A stretch of DNA of 18,179 nt from Candidatus Pelagibacterales bacterium (GCA_016777745.1 JADHQX010000013.1:1-18179), one strand, 5' to 3'. Counted from the stretch's first letter, positions 7,865-16,185 are shown. Notes: generated from the sequence alone by a model not told the origin. Translations and numbers: made by a program.

Positions 7865-9448
7865 CTAAATCCCACAGAGATGTACCTTGATCCCCAGCGC
7901 CCGCGCGAGTGCTGCTCGGCAAAGAGCCGCATCAAGTGCGGATTTAGCATTGTTTGCATAGACTACATTCACATGATTGGCCTTATGGCGGGCCATAAAT
8001 TTGTCCCTATCAATCCCGTCCAATTGCGCGTGCATGATTGGCCATTGCGGTGTCGTGGCATCAAGGCGGCGCTGCGTCTCACGCTTTGAAAGGGCTAACG
8101 CCTGACCGGTGCCAATGTCCATGTGCAGAGCGTCACCTTCTATGAAGATCCGCGACCAGACGATGGAGCCTGGCTTGGCAACGCCTGCAAGTGTGGATCC
8201 GCCCAACCGAAAATACATCGGTGGTTGGCGGTACCCTACTGAGCCTTCGAAACCATTGACATGATGCGCTGGCGGGGTCGCGCCAGAAATCTCGAAGACC
8301 CAAACAAAACCGGCATCGCCATCGCGGTCTTCGTCCCCCCACCTCACGTCATGCAGAGTTGTTTCAACAGGTAAGCCCAGGGCTGCCTGGACACGGTTGG
8401 TCAAAAGCGCATCCAGTCCTGAACATTCATCCACTTCATTGAAGTGAATGATTGGTTGGCCCGGTTTGATTTCCCGCCCCTCTGTATCAAGAATCGGTGG
8501 GCGATCTGAATTATTTAAGAGCCCTTCGACAAGGTCTGAAGCGGGTAGCAAATCTTTGAGGCCCTGTTGGTATTGAATACCGATAGCATCACAACAAAAC
8601 TTATCCGCCATCCGCACAGCGGCTACATACATGCGCCCTTGCCATACCACCTGATTGCGAGTGAGTTCGGTAGCGTCATCCTCGCCAAACTCAAATTGCA
8701 TACCACGCGCCTCCAACCACTCCAGCACATCTCTGCCCTCGTATTCAGATACTTGAGTCGTCTCGTAGTAAAGAGCCGATTGCGACAGGCGTTCTTTGAA
8801 TACGCCCGTGGGATGAAGAAGATGATCTGGGATAATCGCATTGAACATCCCCATACAACCTTCATCGAATACGCCCAAGATCAACTTGTCGCGTCGGATT
8901 TTTTCGGCAAGACCCTGCGCGACATTTACTAGATAGTTAGGGACTTCGAAATCGTCCCTTACATGGTTCACCTGATGTTGCAGCGCGTCAGTTTGGAGCC
9001 ATGTGCGCAGCCCGTCCAGAAAAAAGTCATCTGTAAAATCTTCACTCCAAAGCGTCGCATATGGCACGCCTGCTTTGGTCAATGATCCATTGAGGTTCAA
9101 CATTCCAACCAGTCCAGGCCATTGACCTGACCAGTTTGCCACAGTCAGGATCGGGCCATTGTGATGGATTAGCCCTGGGAGTACGTGGTGCGAATATTGC
9201 CAGGCCGATTGCGCGACAATGATCGCGGCATCAGGTGACATGTCACGGAAAACATCCATGCCTTCACGCTGTGATGCAATAAAGCCGTGACCCCGGTCAG
9301 GATTGAACGCATGGGCGCGGATACTTTCAGCCCCAGCGTTGCTTAATGCTATCCTCAGGGCGTCTTCCATAGCAGCCTGTGCCGGCCAACAAGTTTGATT
9401 TGCACTTTCTCGCAAATCGCCACTAGCCAGAAGATAAACTTGTTTCAT
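7865..9448 (-). CDS. Diverged L-fucose isomerase-like protein
   Basis: This 527-residue cytoplasmic protein resembles the L-fucose/L-arabinose isomerase superfamily, which interconverts aldoses and ketoses with Mn2+. Family-like blocks, recognised from memory of E. coli FucI, are [13 protein letters not shown] (196-208), the segment [19 protein letters not shown] (288-306) followed by RPPIL, an acidic [14 protein letters not shown] block (336-349), and a C-terminal ANHVNVVY (490-497) corresponding to FucI ANHG, whose histidine is a metal ligand. It is shorter than FucI (about 590 residues) and clearly divergent. ATG at 9448 follows only a weak purine run. It is the last gene of a five-gene operon, 41 bases after the SIS-domain gene and behind an FGGY kinase. 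That order suggests it makes the ketose that the kinase phosphorylates. Whether L-fucose itself is the substrate is uncertain. Confidence 0.72.
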   Translation of the reverse strand: MKQVYLLASGDLRESANQTCWPAQAAMEDALRIALSNAGAESIRAHAFNPDRGHGFIASQREGMDVFRDMSPDAAIIVAQSAWQYSHHVLPGLIHHNGPILTVANWSGQWPGLVGMLNLNGSLTKAGVPYATLWSEDFTDDFFLDGLRTWLQTDALQHQVNHVRDDFEVPNYLVNVAQGLAEKIRRDKLILGVFDEGCMGMFNAIIPDHLLHPTGVFKERLSQSALYYETTQVSEYEGRDVLEWLEARGMQFEFGEDDATELTRNQVVWQGRMYVAAVRMADKFCCDAIGIQYQQGLKDLLPASDLVEGLLNNSDRPPILDTEGREIKPGQPIIHFNEVDECSGLDALLTNRVQAALGLPVETTLHDVRWGDEDRDGDAGFVWVFEISGATPPAHHVNGFEGSVGYRQPPMYFRLGGSTLAGVAKPGSIVWSRIFIEGDALHMDIGTGQALALSKRETQRRLDATTPQWPIMHAQLDGIDRDKFMARHKANHVNVVYANNAKSALDAALCRAALARALGIKVHLCGI

Positions 9449-9489
9449 TTTCTAGTCTTTCAATTTGAATTTCTCCAAACGTGAAATTC

Positions 9490-10029
9490 TTACTCCATGT
9501 TTGTATGCCGAGCCCGGATACTTCCCGGCGTTTGGTCTAAGTCCACAATAAGCTTCAGTATCATAGCCTCGAACAAGACAAATAGCGCCCCTTCGTAAAG
9601 CGACCCCATAGGCAACGTTGATGCATCTTTTTTCTGATCGTTAGCCATGGTTTGCGCAGTCACAAGGATTGTGTGATCGACAATTTTTGCAGTCTGTGAC
9701 TGCGCTTGGGCGGTAAGAAACAAAACCGAGGCTCCGCCTGCCTTTGCCTGACCGATCAAGGCGGAGACAGTGGCCAGCGCCCCCGGGCCCGCCGAGACAA
9801 TGAACAAGTCGCCTTGCATCATCGGGGGGGCCGCCATATCACCCTGCATAGACACTAGCTTGCCCAAATGATGGAGCCGCATGGCAAACCCCTGAATTTG
9901 TAGGCCCTCCCGCCCACAACCGTAAAGCATGATGCGTCCTGCGTCGGCGATCATCTGACAAGCAGTTTCGACTTGCAAAGGGTCGATCCCCTCGGCAACT
10001 GTGCGAAGCTCTGCTAGTACTGTCTGCAT
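9490..10029 (-). CDS. SIS-domain sugar-phosphate isomerase, HxlB-like
   Basis: This 179-residue single-SIS-domain protein has the length and pattern of 6-phospho-3-hexuloisomerase (PHI, HxlB): GRIMLYGCGREG (31-42), a phosphate-binding SAGPGA (78-83), LPMGSLYE (138-145) and the diagnostic RHTNME ending (PHI commonly ends RHANLE). PHI interconverts 3-keto and 2-keto hexose 6-phosphates in the ribulose monophosphate pathway. Here no hexulose-6-phosphate synthase is next to it. Instead it lies 14 bases after an FGGY kinase gene and 41 bases before the FucI-like gene. It may therefore isomerise a sugar phosphate made by the kinase. The SIS/PHI-like family call is firm; the exact reaction is inference. 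Confidence 0.82.
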   Translation of the reverse strand: MQTVLAELRTVAEGIDPLQVETACQMIADAGRIMLYGCGREGLQIQGFAMRLHHLGKLVSMQGDMAAPPMMQGDLFIVSAGPGALATVSALIGQAKAGGASVLFLTAQAQSQTAKIVDHTILVTAQTMANDQKKDASTLPMGSLYEGALFVLFEAMILKLIVDLDQTPGSIRARHTNME

Positions 10030-10043
10030 ATCGTTTTGTAACT

Positions 10044-11534
10044 TTAAGATGAAAGCTCCTTTGCAATATCCTTTGTTTGTTCATAGAGCCTGCGGAACAA
10101 CGCATAGTTTTTCTCGTAGGCAGGGTCTTCTGCTGCGGTAATCTGTGTGGCAATCGGATTCCAGTGTCCGATGTCCGCAAGTTCTGCCTCGCCCAAGGCC
10201 ACCCGAGCTAGAAACGCATCGCCATAACTTGCACCAACAGTTTTTTCGCAGACAAACTGATCAACCTGCGACGTATCAGATATTGCCTGCATCCAAAGTA
10301 GATTTTTTGTGCCCCCGCCCACAGCAAGAATACGGTCCAGCCCAACTCCAGCTTCGCGATAAGTTTCCACTACATGGGCGGTCCCAAACGCAATGCCCTC
10401 GATCAAAGCCCGGTACATAGTTCCCCTTGTGTGTGTAAGGTTTAATCCAAAGAACGCGCCCTTGGCTTGTGGATCATGGATAGGTGTGCGCTCGCCAGAG
10501 AAGTAAGGCAGGAACAGCAACCCTTCAGAACCTGGCTGAACTTTGTCTGCCTCTGACGCGAGCGTAGTAAAGGCCGTGTCAAGTGGCAAATCGCGGGCGA
10601 ACTGGTCGCGAAACCAGTGTGTCAGCGTTCCAGAGGTTGCCAACCCCGCCATCGAAGCATGTTGCCCAGGAAAGAGCCAAGGCGCATACCAAAGCCGACC
10701 ATCACGAACCCGATCCTGCGTAAGGGTAATGATAAAGATAGTTGAACCATACATCATCATCATATCGCCGGGTGATTCCACACCAACACTCAGGGCCTCT
10801 GCAGCGGCGTCAATGGTGCCTGCTGTTACGGGCGTGCCTATAGCCAACCCAGTCGCCTCTGCGGCTTCTTTGGTGACGTACCCCGCGATTTCCGACGACC
10901 ACAAAAGACGTGGTAGCATTTCTGGCGTTGCGATCTCAGGCCCTAGATCAAAGCACCAATCCTGCGTACCTACGTCGTATATAGGTGAAAAATTTGCCGC
11001 CGTGTAATGGTCGATTACGTATTCACCGGTCAAGCGCTGTACCAGAAAGCTGGTGGAAGTGAGGATTTTAGCTGTCTTGGCATAAAGGTCCGGCCGTTTT
11101 TCCTTTAGCCATAGGATTTTTGGTCCAACGGACTGAGAGGTCAGCGCATTGCCGCAACGCTCCAGGATGAGATCTTCCCCGATGCGTGCTGTCAGAGCCT
11201 CAACCTGAGCAATCGCGCGGGTGTCGACGCCGTAAAGCACCCCGTTCATCAATGGGGCGTCGTTTGCGTCCACGGGCAACATGCAAGGGCCAATGGCTGA
11301 GCAAGCAATTGCCTTGATCTGTTCCGATGCGCAGCCAGCATTGGCAATCAGTTCTTTCGTGACTTTAACAAAATCGCCCCACCAATCTTCTAGAGGCCTG
11401 TGTTCAGCCCAGCCGGGCTGCGGAACAATCATCTCATGCCGGTGGCGCGCTGTTGCAATTACAACGCCTGCGGCATCAACCAAAACGCCTTTAGTCTCAA
11501 ACGTACCGATGTCGATTCCAAGAGTGTAGCTCAT
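10044..11534 (-). CDS. FGGY-family carbohydrate kinase
   Basis: A 496-residue protein of normal FGGY length, closest in style to the xylulokinase branch. The N-terminal ATPase motif is GIDIGTFETKGVLVD, the middle has TAGTIDAAAEALSVGV and MMMMYGSTIF, and the C-terminal nucleotide-binding block is AVGGGTKNLLWMQAISD. Such enzymes phosphorylate ketoses or polyols in the cytoplasm. I chose the ATG at 11534 over an in-frame TTG at 11540, because the ATG forms an ATGA overlap (11531-11534) with the TGA of the M42 gene, as at other junctions here. With the FucI-like gene downstream, the pair resembles an isomerase-then-kinase route such as FucI/FucK. However, no class II FucA-type aldolase is seen in the window. 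The substrate cannot be told from the sequence. Confidence 0.92.
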   Translation of the reverse strand: MSYTLGIDIGTFETKGVLVDAAGVVIATARHRHEMIVPQPGWAEHRPLEDWWGDFVKVTKELIANAGCASEQIKAIACSAIGPCMLPVDANDAPLMNGVLYGVDTRAIAQVEALTARIGEDLILERCGNALTSQSVGPKILWLKEKRPDLYAKTAKILTSTSFLVQRLTGEYVIDHYTAANFSPIYDVGTQDWCFDLGPEIATPEMLPRLLWSSEIAGYVTKEAAEATGLAIGTPVTAGTIDAAAEALSVGVESPGDMMMMYGSTIFIITLTQDRVRDGRLWYAPWLFPGQHASMAGLATSGTLTHWFRDQFARDLPLDTAFTTLASEADKVQPGSEGLLFLPYFSGERTPIHDPQAKGAFFGLNLTHTRGTMYRALIEGIAFGTAHVVETYREAGVGLDRILAVGGGTKNLLWMQAISDTSQVDQFVCEKTVGASYGDAFLARVALGEAELADIGHWNPIATQITAAEDPAYEKNYALFRRLYEQTKDIAKELSS

Positions 11535-12601
11535 ACCCAACGCTTTAATAAAAAGTCTGGACCGATGCGCGCAAGCCCTGCAACAAGCAAAGCGGCCAGG
11601 TCTTCCAGATCACTTAACTGGCAGACCTCCAGCGAAGAATGACTATAACGCATTGGAAATCCCAAATCGATGGCGGCAACACCTTTTCCGACATGCTGAA
11701 CATAACTAAGGTCTGTCAAAACACCAACCTGTGCAGATTTTTGCAATCCTACGCCTGCGTCCTTTGCCGCGTGTTCAAACAGTGATACCAACGCAGGATG
11801 TGGCAGTACGCCATTCAAGGTTCCGCGTCCGTGAAAACTGTACATACTCATGCCTGGACCACAGCCGAGATACATCTCTCCCAAGTCAACCGCATCCGGT
11901 GTATCGCTTGCTAACATCAGGTCTATTTGGATGGCTATATCTGGTTTTAAAGCCTGCGCGGCGCTCAAAGCACCGCGAAGATTGAACTCTTCTTGCGTGG
12001 AAAAGACGATATGAACGGTCGGTCCACCGTCCCGCCTTGTAAGACTTTTTGCTACGTCAAGAAGGACGGCACATCCGGCGCGATCATCCACAGAAGTGCC
12101 TGCTATCCGCCCCTCAGCGAGCTCGACAACATTGGGCACATAAGTAACCGGTGTTCCAATTGAAATACCCGCTTTCTCAACCGCTGCCTTGGTGCTGTGG
12201 CCTGTGTCTATGTAGAGGTCAGCAGCACGCACAACTTTGTATTTCTCATCCATTTGCGTTGCATGATGGCTTTTGTTGGCGATTATACCAGGAATATCGC
12301 GCCCGTCGGCTGTACTGAGAACAACTGACTGGGACGCAAGCGCGCGTTCCGGCACTCCTCCCATCCGGTGTATGCGGATCAATCCATCATCTTCAATCTT
12401 GCGGACAATAAAACCAAGCTGATCCATGTGCGTAAACAACATCACAGACGGATTGCTGCCGGGGAATGTTGCTATCAGATTGCCTAGTGTGTCTGTTTCA
12501 CAGGTGATTGGCATTCTTTTGGATATCGCGGCGGCAACCCGGTGCTCGTGGCCAGAGAGGCCTGGAATCTGCATCAATGCCTTTAAATTATCCGCAATCA
12601 T
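11531..12601 (-). CDS. M42-family metallo-aminopeptidase-fold protein (SgcX/FrvX-like)
   Basis: A 356-residue protein with the complete two-metal site of M42/M20-type hydrolases: H58 and D60 in THMDQLGF, D172/D173 in SVDDRAG, E204/E205 in STQEEFNLRGA, D227 in QIDLML and H321 in RYSHS. It is therefore probably active. M42 enzymes are usually aminopeptidases (PepA, YpdE), but family members recur in sugar operons of unknown function: SgcX beside SgcQ, and FrvX in the frv operon of E. coli. Here it overlaps the BtpA/SgcQ-type gene by an ATGA (12598-12601) and the FGGY kinase gene by another. A role on an amide- or ester-substituted sugar is possible but only inferred. It has no signal peptide and is likely cytoplasmic. 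Confidence 0.88.
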   Translation of the reverse strand: MIADNLKALMQIPGLSGHEHRVAAAISKRMPITCETDTLGNLIATFPGSNPSVMLFTHMDQLGFIVRKIEDDGLIRIHRMGGVPERALASQSVVLSTADGRDIPGIIANKSHHATQMDEKYKVVRAADLYIDTGHSTKAAVEKAGISIGTPVTYVPNVVELAEGRIAGTSVDDRAGCAVLLDVAKSLTRRDGGPTVHIVFSTQEEFNLRGALSAAQALKPDIAIQIDLMLASDTPDAVDLGEMYLGCGPGMSMYSFHGRGTLNGVLPHPALVSLFEHAAKDAGVGLQKSAQVGVLTDLSYVQHVGKGVAAIDLGFPMRYSHSSLEVCQLSDLEDLAALLVAGLARIGPDFLLKRWV

Positions 12602-13401
12602 CGGGCAGCCTTTGCGCGGTCCATAAAGTCTCGAGCGCGGTCCGGATCGACCGCGTTCCAGGTATCGCCATCAACTTTAAGTGACGACCCAACGATACAT
12701 CCATTCGCCACTCGCATAACCTCGGCCACGGTGTCGTGTTTGACACCGGTATTTGCCAAAACTGGTATATCTGGCAGCACCACCTTAACGGCTTCGAGAT
12801 CTTCCATCCTTGCAGCCTCACCGGTGATTTGGCCCGAGACAAGGACAGCATCAGGAACGGAGGAAAAAACAGCTGAGCGAGCTCTATCTGGTAAGGGACG
12901 CCGATCAAGACTATCAGCAAACTCTGCGCTTACATTGTAAAGCATGAAAAGATCATCGCGTCCCAACTGCTTGCGATATCTCATTGCACTGCCTGCATCC
13001 GGTGCCCAATATCCCATGTCACTTGCGTAGGTCCCCGTAAATATCTCCCGGCAAAAGGCAGCACCGGTTGCTGCCGCCAGCGCAATAGTGCTGCGTGGAT
13101 CCCAAAGGACATTTACGCCAAATGGCACGGTAATCTGATCGCGAAGTTGCCCAATCACATAGGCCATTGTGGCAGTACTGGCGGTGTCGACAGAAAATTC
13201 ATAAGGGCGGTCATTTTCATTACCAAACATGATAGCATCCACTCCAGCTGACTGAAGTGCAGCGAGGTCAGCTCTTGCGGCTTCGACCAACCCTACCAGA
13301 CCAAGTTCTTTGTCGTGCAACGGTGTCCCTGGAAGTGCGCCTAGATGCACCATCGCAATCACTGGTTTTTGTGTTCCAAATACGGTCTCAAAACGCTGCA
13401 T
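12598..13401 (-). CDS. BtpA/SgcQ-family TIM-barrel protein
   Basis: This 267-residue protein has the hallmarks of the BtpA family, COG0434: the N-terminal PVIAMVHLGALPGTP (13-27) and the C-terminal phosphate-site-like blocks LANTGVKHDTVAE and CIVGSSLKVDG...NAVD. The pattern is that of a TIM barrel with a phosphate-binding edge at the last strands. The biochemical reaction of the family is not settled. E. coli SgcQ lies in a putative sugar operon, and BtpA was named from a cyanobacterial photosystem I phenotype. A strong AGGGGG precedes ATG 13401. It heads a five-gene operon and is divergent from the aldo-keto reductase gene. Position before an M42 protein and a sugar kinase supports a sugar-phosphate role, perhaps aldolase or epimerase, as inference only. 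Confidence 0.88.
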   Translation of the reverse strand: MQRFETVFGTQKPVIAMVHLGALPGTPLHDKELGLVGLVEAARADLAALQSAGVDAIMFGNENDRPYEFSVDTASTATMAYVIGQLRDQITVPFGVNVLWDPRSTIALAAATGAAFCREIFTGTYASDMGYWAPDAGSAMRYRKQLGRDDLFMLYNVSAEFADSLDRRPLPDRARSAVFSSVPDAVLVSGQITGEAARMEDLEAVKVVLPDIPVLANTGVKHDTVAEVMRVANGCIVGSSLKVDGDTWNAVDPDRARDFMDRAKAAR

Positions 13402-13430
13402 GTATGCCCCCTAAAATTTCCGCCATGATG

Positions 13431-13440
13431 CAAAATTTTG
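13431..13440. promoter_or_regulatory. CAAAATTTTG palindrome upstream of the BtpA-type gene
   Basis: This is the second exact copy of the 10-base palindrome also found at 3893-3902. Both copies lie in divergent promoter regions, upstream of the leftward gene. It may be chance in AT-rich intergenic DNA. Confidence 0.2.
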
Positions 13441-13458
13441 TAGGTGCAGTCCAGCATT

Positions 13459-13476
13459 ATTCATACTAGCATGTCA
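13459..13476. promoter_or_regulatory. Probable GntR operator between the two catabolic operons
   Basis: CTAG at 13466-13469 is flanked on the right by CATGTCA and on the left by the weaker ATTCATA, which keeps only the inner CAT. The 15 bases from 13465 match the transporter operator with one difference. A weak promoter-like pair (TTGTAG at 13438, CATACT at 13462) would place the site over the -10 region and start of rightward transcription, suiting repression of the aldo-keto reductase operon and possibly of the leftward BtpA operon. The rightward ribosome binding site GGAGG follows at 13480-13484. Confidence 0.6.
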
Positions 13477-13493
13477 GTTGGAGGAACACGCAA

Positions 13494-14516
13494 ATGACAT
13501 TGCAAACTAAACACTGGGACCGATTAGGAAATGGAGGCCTGAAATTCACAAAGCTCGGCATGGGCATGGCTCCGCTAGGCAATTTGTATCGCGCCATCAG
13601 CGATGAAGAGGCGCATGCAGTTCTGACCCGTGCCTGGGATGCCGGCGTGCGTTATTACGACACTGCACCACTATACGGACTCGGTCTGTCAGAAACGCGG
13701 CTAAATCCTTTGCTGCACGGCAAGGACCGGGACAGCTACGTCCTTTCAACCAAAGTCGGACGTTTGCTGAAGGCCACTACCCAGGACAAACGCGATGGAC
13801 TTGATAAGTGGTTTGATGTCCCTGCAAGGAACGAAGTCTATGATTATACCTACGATGGGGTGATGCGGTCGGTTGAGTTCAGTCTTGAACGGATAGGCGT
13901 TGACCGAATTGATATTCTCTTTGCCCATGACATAGATCTGGCAAACCATGGTTCTCAGGAGGTGCTTAACACAAAGTTGGCCGAACTGATGGATGGTGGC
14001 TATCATGCGCTAATGTCCCTTCGGGATCAGGGCGTGATCAAGGCCTTCGGCGCAGGCGTAAACGAATGGCAACCATGCCAATGGTTGGCGGAGCGTGGGG
14101 ATTTCGACCTGTTCCTGCTCGCCGGGCGCTATACTCTTCTGGAGCAAGAAGCGTTGCAGAGTTTCCTACCGTTGTGTCAAAAACGCGGGATCGGAGTCGT
14201 CATAGGTGGGCCATATAATTCTGGTGTTTTGGCTACGGGTCCAAAACCCGGTGCCTATTATAATTACGAGCGCGCGCCAAACAAAATCCTACAACGTGTC
14301 GGTGAGATTGAGAGTATCTGTACGCGCCATGGTGTGCGTCTGGTCGATGCCGCCTTTCAGTTTCCGTTGCACCATCCCTCGATTGTATCTGTGATTCCTG
14401 GCGGGCAAGGACTAACAGAAATGAATAGCAACATTGCCGCAGAAAGCGCAAATATTCCCAATGTGTTGTGGGCTGATCTGAAAGCAGCTGGTTTGCTTCG
14501 TAGTGACACGCCATGA
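13494..14516 (+). CDS. Aldo-keto reductase, L-fucose/D-threo-aldose 1-dehydrogenase type
   Basis: This 340-residue cytoplasmic oxidoreductase has the aldo-keto reductase catalytic tetrad: D56 and Y61 in YDTAPLYG, K87 in STKVGR and H145 in FAHDID. GVNEWQPC and the IPGGQGLTEMNSNI block near the C-terminus fit cofactor-binding regions of the D-threo-aldose 1-dehydrogenase branch. That branch oxidises L-fucose and related sugars at C1 with NAD(P)+, giving the lactone. GGAGG (13480-13484) lies nine bases before the ATG. The gene overlaps the lactonase-type amidohydrolase gene by ATGA (14513-14516), so product and next enzyme are made together. The operator just upstream suggests GntR control. Pyridoxal 4-dehydrogenase belongs to the same branch but is less likely in this context. 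Confidence 0.87.
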   Translation: MTLQTKHWDRLGNGGLKFTKLGMGMAPLGNLYRAISDEEAHAVLTRAWDAGVRYYDTAPLYGLGLSETRLNPLLHGKDRDSYVLSTKVGRLLKATTQDKRDGLDKWFDVPARNEVYDYTYDGVMRSVEFSLERIGVDRIDILFAHDIDLANHGSQEVLNTKLAELMDGGYHALMSLRDQGVIKAFGAGVNEWQPCQWLAERGDFDLFLLAGRYTLLEQEALQSFLPLCQKRGIGVVIGGPYNSGVLATGPKPGAYYNYERAPNKILQRVGEIESICTRHGVRLVDAAFQFPLHHPSIVSVIPGGQGLTEMNSNIAAESANIPNVLWADLKAAGLLRSDTP

Positions 14517-15349
14517 ACGTGAAAATTGACAGCCATCAACACTTTTGGAATCCAAAACGTGGGGACTACGATTGGATGCCAATGGACAATGAAATCCTCG
14601 CTAGGGTGTACGGCCCACGAGATTTAGAGCCTCACCTGTTGGCGGCTGGGATTGATCAAACTGTTCTTGTTCAGGCCGCGGCGACGGTGGAAGAAACTGA
14701 GTATATGTTGGGCATTGCAGATGCATCGCCTCGAATCGCCGGGGTTGTCGGCTGGATCGATTTCGAAAATCAAGAGCATGCATATCATTTGCGCAGGTTG
14801 GCCAAACACCCAAAATTTTTGGGCGTCCGCCCGATGATCCAGGACATACCGGATACGGACTGGATGCTACGAGACGACATTCAATGGGCTTATGAATTGA
14901 TCATCGAGTGCGATTTAACATTCGATGCTTTGGGTTTCCCTCAACATCTTGAGAACTTTTTGACGCTTTTCACGCGATATTCCGACATGCGGATCGTCAT
15001 TGACCATTGTATGAAACCCCAGATCCGCAACCATTCCGTGGACGGCTTTACCCATTGGGCCGATGGAATGAGCCGTCTAGCCGACCAGACCACCGCGTAC
15101 TGCAAATATTCCGGACTAGTCACGGAGTCCGATGGTTGGTCACTTGAGAAAATGCAGCCCTACGTTGAGCACCTACTGAAGGTCTTTGGGTCTGAGCGAT
15201 TAATGTGGGGGTCCGACTGGCCAGTCTGTCGCCTTGAGGCCAGCTACGACGCTTGGCATTCGGCTGCGCGCGCATTAACAGCGGATCTGCCCAAGGCCGC
15301 GCAGGATAGGGTTTTTGGTGGTACAGCCAAGAAGTTCTATCGACTTTGA
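14513..15349 (+). CDS. Amidohydrolase-family L-fuconolactonase-like enzyme
   Basis: This 278-residue protein belongs to the COG3618 amidohydrolase group, which includes L-fuconolactone and L-rhamnono-lactone hydrolases. Motifs in order: IDSHQHFWNP (5-14, metal histidines H8 and H10), GVRPMIQD (104-111), FDALG (137-141), VIDHCMKP (162-169, H165), KYSGLVTE (198-205) and MWGSDWPVC (231-239, catalytic D235). The active site looks complete. The upstream dehydrogenase, coupled by a four-base overlap, would supply the lactone, and the aldonate produced would go to the fuconate dehydratase at the right edge. Its end overlaps the convergent PfkB gene by 13 bases. It is a second lactonase type in the window, besides the SMP-30 protein. 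Confidence 0.87.
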   Translation: MNVKIDSHQHFWNPKRGDYDWMPMDNEILARVYGPRDLEPHLLAAGIDQTVLVQAAATVEETEYMLGIADASPRIAGVVGWIDFENQEHAYHLRRLAKHPKFLGVRPMIQDIPDTDWMLRDDIQWAYELIIECDLTFDALGFPQHLENFLTLFTRYSDMRIVIDHCMKPQIRNHSVDGFTHWADGMSRLADQTTAYCKYSGLVTESDGWSLEKMQPYVEHLLKVFGSERLMWGSDWPVCRLEASYDAWHSAARALTADLPKAAQDRVFGGTAKKFYRL

Positions 15350-16185
15350 CTGACGTGGTTGGAAGCAGCCTTTTGTCCTGCGGACACCGCTTCAGATAAG
15401 GATAGCCCGCGTAATCTGCTAGCAGCGTAGGTGCCAACAAAAACATCTCCGGCTCCATGCGTTGATATCACGTCGACCGAATACGCTTTTTGCACTTCAC
15501 AAGGCTTCCCTGGTGCAGAAAAAGCCGCGCCGTCGCCCCCCATCGTGAGGATGATTTCCGCGTCTGGCGCCAGTTCAGCAAGTTTTGCCAGCGTGGCCGC
15601 GGGACTTAACCCATTGTGCTCGTGGCCTATGAGGTCCGCAGCTTCAAGCCGGTTCACTATAAGCGTATCGACCAAAGCAAAATCAGCGATTGGAATCTCT
15701 TTGGCCGGCGCGGCGTTCCAAAGTACCTGAGCACCCTTTGCACGGGCCGCATTGGCAAAGGCAGCGAAAGCACCTCGAGCCATTTCATTCTGCAACAACA
15801 CCATCGAGCAATTCGATGGAATTTTAAATTCAGACATATCAAACGCATGATTTTCAGCCGATACAATCACCGCGCCGTAGTCTCCGCCTTCGGTAGCAAT
15901 CGCAACACTCATACCTGATGACCCTAGCCCCCGCTGAAGCTGGCTGACATCGACACCTGCCGTTTCCAATTTCTTGAGCATGGACTTACCAGCTGCGTCG
16001 GCGCCAATGCGCCCAGCAAAATTCACGGGCGCGCCTGCCTTGGCTGCCGCAATGGCCTGATTGCCGCCTTTGCCGCCAAATTGATAGGCAACCTCTTGCC
16101 CACGAAGAGTTTCATCCAATTCAGGCAATCGAGGAGCCCTCACTACGACATCCCAGTGCAATGCGCCTACAACCAAAAGACTCAT
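15337..16185 (-). CDS. PfkB-family sugar kinase with short C-terminus
   Basis: A 282-residue PfkB kinase with GGKGGNQ (37-43) and a catalytic STHGAGDVF (241-249, D247). The usual T-T-G-A-G-D reads T-H-G-A-G-D. From the catalytic aspartate to the end there are 35 residues, against 52 in the other ribokinase-like protein of this window. The final V-T-RPG-x-x-PSxPT segment, which normally lines the nucleotide site, is absent, and the last residues (SNHVSQSR) come from DNA overlapping the convergent amidohydrolase gene. It may be a natural short form or one shortened at the junction. Its ATG overlaps the TGA of the isomerase gene (16182-16185). It probably phosphorylates the isomerase's product. 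Confidence 0.82.
   Translation of the reverse strand: MSLLVVGALHWDVVVRAPRLPELDETLRGQEVAYQFGGKGGNQAIAAAKAGAPVNFAGRIGADAAGKSMLKKLETAGVDVSQLQRGLGSSGMSVAIATEGGDYGAVIVSAENHAFDMSEFKIPSNCSMVLLQNEMARGAFAAFANAARAKGAQVLWNAAPAKEIPIADFALVDTLIVNRLEAADLIGHEHNGLSPAATLAKLAELAPDAEIILTMGGDGAAFSAPGKPCEVQKAYSVDVISTHGAGDVFVGTYAASRLRGLSLSEAVSAGQKAASNHVSQSR

Noticed and set aside
10543..11007. Plus-strand 154-codon frame opposite the FGGY kinase
   Set aside because: Antisense shadow; the minus-strand kinase carries all conserved motifs.
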